DNA from: Solobacterium sp. UBA1789
GTDB taxonomy: Bacteria > Bacillota_I > Bacilli_A > Erysipelotrichales > Erysipelotrichaceae
DNA: 7,572 bases
Reading direction: 5' to 3'
Assembly (NCBI GenBank): GCA_002314515.1
Contig: DCGB01000059.1
Coordinates: forward strand, 5,833-13,404
Numbering within the stretch: the stretch's first letter is position 1; each line of letters begins with the position of its first letter. This document shows positions 1-6,154 of this stretch, in pieces. Under the pieces are notes generated by a model. It saw nothing but the letters and a program-made list of their open reading frames with translations. It was not told the origin of the DNA and ran no database searches. Made by a program: the position numbers and the translations under genes.

Positions 1-903
1 ATAACCCAGGGCGCTATGCTGCTGGCAATCGTTGGTGCTCTGATGATGATAGATCGGCAGCTTTCTTTCCTGTTTGAGGATCTGATTATTCTGGTTGCGC
101 CGGTTATCATTATTATTTATTCAACAATGTATGAAGTTAGAGATGGACTTTTGTTGTGTTTTGGTCTTTTGGTTCTGACTTTTTTGTTTGGTAATCTCTA
201 TTCTTACTGTTATATGCCTATAGCTTTGCTGGTGGGTGTTGGTTACAGTTTTGCGTTAAACAGGAATCTGGCTAAGAAGAAGCTGATGCTGGTGGCGATG
301 ATGCTTTTTATCATTGGCGAGATTCTGATTACTTATATTATTTTCCCTTTACTGGGTTATGCTTCAATTGGTGATCAGCTGGCGGAAATGGGCGAGCTGA
401 TGGCTGCTTACAATTATGATTTTTCGGTTTTGAATATTTCCACTTCTCAGCTTTTGCTGATAATCCTCTGTGTTTCAGCTATTATCATGGGCGTTACTGA
501 GGGTTTATTAACGCATTTGCTGGTGGTTTTTCTGCTGAAGCGTTTTAAAATCAGGGATATTGGTGATTCAACATTATTTGATTTGCAGATAACGCCGCTG
601 ACAGCTTATTTATGTATCATGATTTTTCTGGCTGGTACTTTTATAAGCCGTTATGTTGATAATGAGACTTTGTCTTCAATTGTTGTGGCTTTGCAGATGT
701 TGTCGGCAATGATTCTGATTTATAGTGGTTATATTTTTTGTATCTGTTTTGGTAGAATTGTTTTAAAGAAGAATATAACGTTTTTTGTTTTATTATTCTT
801 AATATTCTTAATGCCTTTTTCTTTAATAGTGCTGATGGTTTTGGGTTTTCTATTTGGAAGTGGGCCACTTAAGTCTTATCTTGAGAGGAAGATGTTGCAG
901 TGA
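1..903 (+). CDS. yybS: YybS-like DUF2232 polytopic membrane protein (5' partial)
   Basis: Integral membrane protein with no known reaction. The reading frame is open from base 1 (residues ITQGA precede the first ATG at 16), and the TQGA stretch resembles the N-terminus of YybS proteins, so the true start most likely lies a few codons before the window and the ATG at 16 is probably internal. Numbering from base 1, about 300 residues are present, close to the roughly 310 usual for the family. The chain is mostly hydrophobic, with about eight likely membrane spans (roughly residues 5-45, 50-68, 72-90, 97-124, 150-182, 200-220, 228-256 and 262-292) joined by short charged loops. It ends in a TGA that overlaps the GTG start of gdpP by 4 nt; yybS-gdpP adjacency is a recurring Bacillota arrangement and supports the call. 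Family assignment rests on topology, size and context more than on a catalytic motif. Confidence 0.8.
   Translation: MTQGAMLLAIVGALMMIDRQLSFLFEDLIILVAPVIIIIYSTMYEVRDGLLLCFGLLVLTFLFGNLYSYCYMPIALLVGVGYSFALNRNLAKKKLMLVAMMLFIIGEILITYIIFPLLGYASIGDQLAEMGELMAAYNYDFSVLNISTSQLLLIILCVSAIIMGVTEGLLTHLLVVFLLKRFKIRDIGDSTLFDLQITPLTAYLCIMIFLAGTFISRYVDNETLSSIVVALQMLSAMILIYSGYIFCICFGRIVLKKNITFFVLLFLIFLMPFSLIVLMVLGFLFGSGPLKSYLERKMLQ
883..891 (+). promoter_or_regulatory. Ribosome binding site for gdpP (decides GTG start)
   Basis: GAGAGGAAG lies about 9-11 nt before the GTG at 900. An in-frame TGA at 882-884 forces the gdpP start to lie downstream of it, and GTG 900 is the first start codon after that stop. The site sits inside the last codons of yybS. 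Confidence 0.6.
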
Positions 904-2870
904 AGACAAAGAACATAATCAAGATAATCATTGCTTTCTTTTGCGTGATTGCCATTGCTTTTCTGACTTATCTGGTTTTTGTTTTAAAGCAGAATATCTT
1001 TTGGAATCTTTTGTTTGTTTTGATTTGTGTTGTTTGTCTGTTACTTTGTTTATATTATCTGGAGTCATCATTTAAGCATAATACGGCAGTTGTTGCTGCT
1101 GAGGTTAATCAGAGCGTGACAATGGCTTTGAAAGAGGGCAATGTTGGTATTCTGGTTTATAACGAAGATTATGAGATAACCTGGTTATCAGATATGATGA
1201 TTGAACATGGTTTTGAGCGTATTGGTGAGAAGTTATTAACCTGGCTTCCGGAGTTGCAGGATATGGTTGGTGGCTTAAGCGATAGGGAAACTGTCATTGT
1301 TAATGAGGAGAAGTTTCTTGTTACTAAAAGAGATGGGGCCTATGTTCTGTTTTTTAAGGATATTACAAAAGAATATGATCTGGAAAAGCAGTTGAAGAAT
1401 GATGCCTATGTCCTGGGTTTTGCAAATTTTGATAACTATGATGAATCTTCGGAAAATGATGATAGTGTTTCTTATGTAAATGCCAATATCAAGCTGCCGG
1501 TTATTGATTATTTTAAAAAGTATGGTGTAGTTTATCGTACTTTACGTAATAATCGTTTACAGCTGGTTCTAAATGGTCGAATTTTTAATGAAATCAAGGC
1601 TGATCGTTTTTCAATATTGAATAAGGTCAGGACTGAGGCTAAGAAGAATGAAATGGATATCACTTTGTCTTTGGCTTTTGCCATGGGCAGTGAAAATATT
1701 GCTGAATTAGATGAGATGGCATTTTCTTTGCTGGAACTGGCACAGACGCGTGGTGGTGATCAGATTGTTGTACAGGAAGTTGGTAAAGAAGCGACCTATT
1801 ATGGCGGTTCTACGGAGGCTAAGGAGAAGCAGAGCAAGGTTAGAGTTCGTGTCATTGCCAATGCTTTGAGGCAGCTGATTAATGAGTCTTCAAATGTTAT
1901 TATTGTTGGTCATCGTGATGCGGATGCTGATTGTGTTGGCGCAGCTATTGCTTTGTCGGCCGTTTGTCGTGGTTTAAATAAGGAAGCCAGTATTGTTACT
2001 TATAGTGGTGGTGTTGAGCCAATGATTGCAGATGTCTTAAAACGTTATCAGAAGGCTTTAAATGTCCGTCATGACTTTGTCAATGAGAATGAGGCATTGA
2101 GTTTACTGGAAAATGAGACGCTGGTTATTATGGTTGATCATAATTCTTTGGATCAGACTAGTGCCCCAGGTATTTTGAAGCAGGCTAAGCATATTGCGAT
2201 TATTGATCATCATCGTCGTAAGGCAGATTTGGATGTTGATGCTTCACTGATGTATATTGAGGCCAGTGCTTCCAGTTCAGTTGAGCTTGTTGGTGAATTT
2301 TTTGCCTATTTGCCAAGAAAGATTTCTTTGACTAATGAAGAGGTTAATATCATGTATCTGGGTATTCTGATTGATACTAATCACTTCCGTGGTCGTACCG
2401 GTGGTCGTACTTTTGATGTTGCCCGTACGTTGAGACAAATGGGTGCTGATCCGGTTCTATGTGATGAGTTTGCCCAGGAGCCATTTGATAAGGTATTGAT
2501 GCGTAATCGTCTGATTGCAGGTGCTTTCCGTTATAATGACAATGTCATTCTATCTTGTATTGAAGAGGGTATTTATCCACGTTCTATAGCTTCACAGGCG
2601 GCTGATAGTCTCTTGCAGATGCGGGAAATTGATGCAGCCTTTGTCATTTGCAATAGCGATGGTGGTGATGTGTTATTGTCGGCCCGTTCTAATGGTAAGA
2701 TTAATGTTCAGCTTATTTCTGAGAAGATGAATGGCGGTGGTCATTTGTCAGCAGCGGGTCTGCAGCGTAAAAATAGCAGTGTTAAGGAATTAAAAGAGGA
2801 ATTAATTGAAGTTTTAAATAATTATTTTATAGATAAGGAGCAAGTTGAAGATGAAAGTGATATTGCTTAG
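900..2870 (+). CDS. gdpP: GdpP, membrane-bound cyclic-di-AMP phosphodiesterase
   Basis: Hydrolyses the second messenger c-di-AMP to pApA at the inner face of the membrane, which in Bacillota affects potassium and osmotic balance, wall stress and beta-lactam tolerance. The 656 residues match the family's usual length of about 655-660. In order: two membrane helices (about 9-29 and 33-54); a PAS-type sensor (about 78-160, ending near DITKEY); a degenerate GGDEF domain (about 168-295), lacking a GGDEF active-site signature, with RGGDQ at 284-288; the DHH catalytic domain from about 330; and DHHA1 from about 555. Metal and catalytic motifs look intact: H338, D342 and D344 in HRDADAD, D413 in VDHN, D436-H437-H438, D492 in LIDT, RTGGRT from R499, and GGGH at 612-615. 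The start is a GTG overlapping the yybS stop; the 3' end overlaps rplI by 20 nt. The PAS domain is known in the family to bind heme and the GGDEF domain to have weak ATPase activity; neither can be judged here. Confidence 0.96.
   Translation: MKTKNIIKIIIAFFCVIAIAFLTYLVFVLKQNIFWNLLFVLICVVCLLLCLYYLESSFKHNTAVVAAEVNQSVTMALKEGNVGILVYNEDYEITWLSDMMIEHGFERIGEKLLTWLPELQDMVGGLSDRETVIVNEEKFLVTKRDGAYVLFFKDITKEYDLEKQLKNDAYVLGFANFDNYDESSENDDSVSYVNANIKLPVIDYFKKYGVVYRTLRNNRLQLVLNGRIFNEIKADRFSILNKVRTEAKKNEMDITLSLAFAMGSENIAELDEMAFSLLELAQTRGGDQIVVQEVGKEATYYGGSTEAKEKQSKVRVRVIANALRQLINESSNVIIVGHRDADADCVGAAIALSAVCRGLNKEASIVTYSGGVEPMIADVLKRYQKALNVRHDFVNENEALSLLENETLVIMVDHNSLDQTSAPGILKQAKHIAIIDHHRRKADLDVDASLMYIEASASSSVELVGEFFAYLPRKISLTNEEVNIMYLGILIDTNHFRGRTGGRTFDVARTLRQMGADPVLCDEFAQEPFDKVLMRNRLIAGAFRYNDNVILSCIEEGIYPRSIASQAADSLLQMREIDAAFVICNSDGGDVLLSARSNGKINVQLISEKMNGGGHLSAAGLQRKNSSVKELKEELIEVLNNYFIDKEQVEDESDIA
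2835..2840 (+). promoter_or_regulatory. Ribosome binding site for rplI (decides ATG 2851)
   Basis: AAGGAG inside the gdpP tail has 10 nt between it and the ATG at 2851, but only 4 nt to the in-frame TTG at 2845. The spacing, and the canonical bL9 N-terminus MKVI, both favour ATG 2851 over the longer TTG reading. Confidence 0.8.
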
Positions 2871-3291
2871 TGATGTTAAAAAAGTTGGTAAGAAGGGTGA
2901 AATAGTTGAGGTTGCGGATGGTTATGGCCGTAATTTTCTGATTGCCAGAAATTTAGCTGTTATGGCTACTGATGCTTCACAGAAGGTTTTGGCTAAACAA
3001 AATGAGGAAAAAGCTGTTAAGGATGCTCAGCTTAAGAAGGAGGCTGAGGAGCTTAAGAAGCTTTTGGGTACTAAGGAATTTGTTTTCAAGGTTAAGGCCA
3101 AGGATGGTAAGGTATTTAATTCCATTTCAACCAAGATGATTCAGGAGGAACTGGAAAAGAATGGTATCAGTATTGATAAGCGTAAGATTATTGATAATGA
3201 GCCAGTTAAGACTCTTGGTTACAGCAATGTTAAAGTAGAATTATATAAGGATGTTATTGCCAGCATTAAGGTTAAGCTGGTAGAAGAATAG
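2851..3291 (+). CDS. rplI: 50S ribosomal protein bL9
   Basis: Structural protein of the large ribosomal subunit that binds 23S rRNA near the L1 stalk and helps limit frameshifting. The 146 residues match the usual length of about 146-150. The N-terminal rRNA-binding domain carries the family signature (GKKGEIVEVADGYGRNFL, residues 14-31), followed by a long, charged connecting helix (about 41-75) rich in Lys and Glu, and a C-terminal domain ending IKVKLVEE. The conserved glycine expected four residues after NFL is Asn here (ARNLAV), a mild deviation. I chose ATG 2851 rather than TTG 2845 because of the well-spaced AAGGAG and the canonical start residues. The gene overlaps gdpP by 20 nt and is followed after 3 nt by the replicative helicase, the common rplI-dnaB pairing. 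Confidence 0.97.
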   Translation: MKVILLSDVKKVGKKGEIVEVADGYGRNFLIARNLAVMATDASQKVLAKQNEEKAVKDAQLKKEAEELKKLLGTKEFVFKVKAKDGKVFNSISTKMIQEELEKNGISIDKRKIIDNEPVKTLGYSNVKVELYKDVIASIKVKLVEE

Positions 3292-3294
3292 TTT

Positions 3295-4638
3295 ATGTCA
3301 CAGAAGGTTGTTCCTTACAGTATTGAGGCTGAAGAGTCTCTATTGGGTAATATTTTATTATTTTCTGATAGTATGGCTTTGACTATGGAAAGCGGTATTA
3401 ATCGTGATGATTTTTATATTGAAAAACATGGCCGTATTTTTGCCATTATGGTTAATATGTATGAAAATCATGAGAAGATTGATATTGTTTCTCTTTCGGC
3501 TAAGCTGAAGGATTATGACTACTATGATAAGGTTGGTGGTCTTGATTATCTGATGCAGCTGACTTCTTCAACCGTTGATAGAGTCAATACGAAGGAATAT
3601 ATCCGTATTATTAAGAATAAATCTTTATCCCGTCAGATTATTAAGGCTGGTGAGCAGATTGCAAGTGAGGCTTATGAACCATCTGATGGTATAGATGAGG
3701 TTCTGGTTAGGGCTGAAAAGAAGATTCTGGATATTACACGTAGTCGTACTGATGCTGATTTTCAGGCTGGCAGTGACGTTTTTGATGCAGCTGTTCGTCA
3801 TATTGAAAAGATTCAGGAATCAGGTTCCACTATTACGGGTATTCGTACCCTATATTCAGCTTTGGATAGAATGACAGCAGGTTTTCAAAGAGGTGATCTG
3901 ATTATTCTGGCTGCCCGTCCTTCAATGGGTAAGACGGCTTTGGCTTTGAATTTTGCCTTAAATGCAGCTTCGGTTTCCCAGGGTGCAGTAGCTATTTTTT
4001 CTCTGGAAATGCCTGCTGAACAATTGGCAATGCGTATGATTTCGGCTAAGGCTAAGGTTGAGGGTCAGAAACTTAGAACTGGCAAACTGGATGATCAGGA
4101 CTGGTCAAAGATTAATGAGACGGTTCAGGAGTTAAAAAGACAGAAGTTATATATCGATGATACACCGGGTATCAAGATTTCTGATATGTTCGCCAAGTGT
4201 CGTAAATTAAAGAATGATGCCGGTCTGGCAATGATTCTGGTTGACTATATTCAGCTGATTCAATCCAATGGACAGTCTGAATCCCGTCAGCAGGAAGTAT
4301 CAGATATTTCACGTCGTTTAAAGGAAATTGCCAGAGAGCTGGAGGTTCCTTTGATTGCCTTGTCGCAGTTATCAAGAAGTGTTGAATCACGAACAGATAA
4401 GCGACCAATGTTGTCAGATTTGCGTGAATCTGGTGCATTGGAACAGGATGCCGATATTGTCTTGTTTATTTATCGTGATGAATATTATAAGCGTGAAGAA
4501 GAAAGAAATGAGGAGAGAGAGGATGTTGAGCTGATTGTTGCCAAGCATCGTAATGGTCCAACAGGTCTGGTTAAGCTGGCTTTCGAAAAAGAGATCAATG
4601 CCTTCTATTCAATAGCTGATAATGAAAAACAGTACTAA
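3295..4638 (+). CDS. dnaB: Replicative DNA helicase (DnaB family; DnaC in Bacillus)
   Basis: Hexameric ATP-driven 5'-3' helicase that unwinds DNA at the replication fork and recruits primase. The 447 residues are typical, with no intein. The N-terminal DnaB_N domain (about 7-105) starts with the standard VPYSIEAEESLLG; a linker follows (about 110-175), then the RecA-like motor domain (about 178-440). Visible motifs: Walker A ARPSMGKT at 207-214 (K213, T214), the catalytic glutamate E238 in SLEM, Walker B ILVDYIQL with D317, the SQLSR and SDLRESGALEQDAD stretches, and KHRNGPTG at 417-424, which holds the arginine-finger region. It starts 3 nt after rplI; upstream only the weak purine run GAAGAA (3283-3288) resembles a Shine-Dalgarno, so coupling to rplI translation is likely. 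Its 3' end overlaps the next gene by 17 nt. Called dnaC in B. subtilis nomenclature. Confidence 0.97.
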   Translation: MSQKVVPYSIEAEESLLGNILLFSDSMALTMESGINRDDFYIEKHGRIFAIMVNMYENHEKIDIVSLSAKLKDYDYYDKVGGLDYLMQLTSSTVDRVNTKEYIRIIKNKSLSRQIIKAGEQIASEAYEPSDGIDEVLVRAEKKILDITRSRTDADFQAGSDVFDAAVRHIEKIQESGSTITGIRTLYSALDRMTAGFQRGDLIILAARPSMGKTALALNFALNAASVSQGAVAIFSLEMPAEQLAMRMISAKAKVEGQKLRTGKLDDQDWSKINETVQELKRQKLYIDDTPGIKISDMFAKCRKLKNDAGLAMILVDYIQLIQSNGQSESRQQEVSDISRRLKEIARELEVPLIALSQLSRSVESRTDKRPMLSDLRESGALEQDADIVLFIYRDEYYKREEERNEEREDVELIVAKHRNGPTGLVKLAFEKEINAFYSIADNEKQY

Positions 4639-6154
4639 AAAACAACTTATTGTTATTATTGCCTGTTTGATTTTGAGCCTGCTTATTGGCTTCTTTTTGC
4701 CATTTATTACTAATAGGGATACAAATATCGTTTCTGCTCATTCCAATGAAAAATCAATTCTTGATCAGGATATTGTCGGTTATTCAAAGGAAAAGCAGAT
4801 TTATTACAAGCTTTACAATGAGGGCAAGCTTGTTGGTGTTGTTTATGACAAGGCTAAGATTGATGAACTGATTGCGGAGGAATACAAAAAATATGAGTCT
4901 AAATTCCCTGGTTCAAAGCTTGGTCTTGGTGAGGATTTATATTTAAGTCGAGAAGAGTCTTTTACGCTTTTTGAAAATATCGATGAGCAGATTGTTAAAT
5001 ATCTGGCTGATAATGATCTATTGGCTATCAGGGCAACAGCGGTTGAATTTTCAACTGAAGAGGGTGTTTATGACATCATCTATGTCAGCGATATAGATCT
5101 GTTCTATGAGGCAAGGGATACTTTTTTGGCCAATTTCATTTCCGATGAATCTTTAGCTATTTTGCGTAATGATGAGAGTGTTGATAGTCCGGTTAATTTT
5201 GGTTCAGTAGATATGAATCTGACAATTCAGGAACAGATGTCATATCGGGAATCTTTTGCCTATCCAGACGATATTTTTACGACTTTTGAGGAGATATATG
5301 ATTATCTCTGTTATGGTCGTAATACTGAGCGTAATATTTATACAACACGAGCAGGCGATACCTTACAGGGTGTTGCTTACTGGTTTGGTTCAATGTCAAC
5401 CAAGCAGCTGATGATGATTAATCGTGATGTTATTTTTGATGAGAATCAGATTATTTCTGAGGGTATGAAGCTTAATGTTACCTATTATTCTTCGCCAATT
5501 ACGGTTGTAGTTACAAAGCAGAAGCTGACGCAGGAAGTTATTATGCCTGGTACACCAGAATATCGTGAAGATGAGACTTTGGCATCTGGTGCTCGACGTA
5601 CTATTAGTGAAGAGGTCAATGGTTTAAAGAATGTTTTATATGAAGAAGTCTGGATTAATGGTGTTTTACAGTCTGGTGAGGCTTTGAGTGAAAAGGTAGT
5701 TCAGGAACCAGTTAATGCGGTTATTGCGGTTGGTACGATGAAGATGCCTGATTATGGTACTGGTAATTTCATGTGGCCAGTTGATAGTCCAAAGATTACC
5801 TGTATGTGGGGTTGTTATGCAGGCCATCAGGGTACCGATATCGTTTCGACTTATGAAAGATATGGCAATATCTATGCGGCAGATACGGGTATTGTTTCAG
5901 TAGTGTCTTATGATAGTATTTCTGGTAATTATATTATGATTGATCATCAGAATGGTTTCATTTCCTATTATGGCCATTGTAATGCAACTTATGTTGAACC
6001 TGGTCAGACGGTTCAGCGTGGCGAGGTTATTGGTCAGATTGGTATGACAGGTTATGCAACGGGTCCACATGTTCATTTCAATTTCTTTGTGGATGGTTCG
6101 CGAGTCAATGTCTGCAATTATATGGATTGTGCTTCTTTGCCAGGAGGCTATTGA
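4622..6154 (+). CDS. Membrane-anchored LysM-G5-M23 cell-wall metallopeptidase
   Basis: Predicted zinc endopeptidase cutting peptidoglycan cross-bridges or stem peptides outside the cell. The 510 residues hold: a short basic N-terminus and one membrane helix (about 9-29) with no clear cleavage site, so probably a type II anchor; a region of unknown function (about 45-235); a LysM peptidoglycan-binding domain (about 239-289, TRAGDTLQGVAYWFG); a G5 domain (about 293-372, ending EPVNAVIAVGT); and the M23 domain (about 383-495). The active site looks complete: H402 and D406 in GHQGTD, H452 in YYGH, and H483/H485 in TGPHVHF, so it should be catalytic rather than a degenerate SpoIIQ- or EnvC-like form. 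Unusually, six cysteines fall outside the membrane (230, 394, 398, 453, 498, 503). An in-frame TAG at 4613-4615 makes ATG 4622 the first possible ATG start; no Shine-Dalgarno is visible. It overlaps dnaB by 17 nt. The physiological substrate is not determinable from sequence. Confidence 0.92.
   Translation: MKNSTKKQLIVIIACLILSLLIGFFLPFITNRDTNIVSAHSNEKSILDQDIVGYSKEKQIYYKLYNEGKLVGVVYDKAKIDELIAEEYKKYESKFPGSKLGLGEDLYLSREESFTLFENIDEQIVKYLADNDLLAIRATAVEFSTEEGVYDIIYVSDIDLFYEARDTFLANFISDESLAILRNDESVDSPVNFGSVDMNLTIQEQMSYRESFAYPDDIFTTFEEIYDYLCYGRNTERNIYTTRAGDTLQGVAYWFGSMSTKQLMMINRDVIFDENQIISEGMKLNVTYYSSPITVVVTKQKLTQEVIMPGTPEYREDETLASGARRTISEEVNGLKNVLYEEVWINGVLQSGEALSEKVVQEPVNAVIAVGTMKMPDYGTGNFMWPVDSPKITCMWGCYAGHQGTDIVSTYERYGNIYAADTGIVSVVSYDSISGNYIMIDHQNGFISYYGHCNATYVEPGQTVQRGEVIGQIGMTGYATGPHVHFNFFVDGSRVNVCNYMDCASLPGGY
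6142..6147 (+). promoter_or_regulatory. Strong ribosome binding site for the HtrA-like gene
   Basis: A perfect AGGAGG, the best Shine-Dalgarno in the window, has 6 nt between it and the ATG at 6154. It lies in the final codons of the M23 gene and decides the start: the in-frame TTG at 6127 lies upstream of this site, so the nine extra residues it would add are very unlikely to be real. Confidence 0.88.

Noticed and set aside
641..868. 75-codon open frame on the minus strand
   Set aside because: Lies wholly inside yybS, has a low-complexity Lys/Ser-rich translation, no family resemblance and no independent context; it is a shadow of the coding strand.
854..1075. 73-codon plus-strand frame over the yybS-gdpP junction
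   Set aside because: Overlaps the end of yybS and the gdpP membrane helices in another frame; Cys- and Phe-rich translation without a family match.
2391..2410. Short direct repeat GGTCGTAC spaced 12 nt apart
   Set aside because: It is explained by the conserved GRTGGRT protein motif of GdpP read with the same codons.
2535..2549. Perfect 7-bp inverted repeat with 1-nt centre (AATGACA-A-TGTCATT), a possible operator
   Set aside because: It encodes YNDNV in the middle of GdpP; arms of this length are expected a few times by chance in 7.5 kb when several spacers are allowed, and no promoter is nearby.
2806..2833. Candidate promoter before rplI (TTGAAG, 16 nt, TATAGA)
   Set aside because: Both boxes match only 4 of 6 consensus bases in an AT-rich stretch, and the implied start would fall at about the ribosome binding site, leaving almost no leader.
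3913..3940. Possible intein insertion at the helicase Walker A, a well-known intein site
   Set aside because: The ARPSMGKT motif is uninterrupted and the protein has normal length.
4172..4438. 88-codon open frame on the minus strand
   Set aside because: Falls within the highly conserved motor domain of the replicative helicase, whose protein sequence fully explains the conservation; no recognisable domain.
4686..4871. 61-codon plus-strand frame within the M23 gene
   Set aside because: Out-of-frame reading of the anchor and N-terminal region of the M23 protein, with no site or similarity of its own.
6127..6153. Longer start (TTG 6127) for the HtrA-like gene
   Set aside because: The nine extra residues would begin upstream of the perfect AGGAGG at 6142-6147, whereas ATG 6154 is ideally spaced from it and gives a normal membrane-anchor N-terminus.
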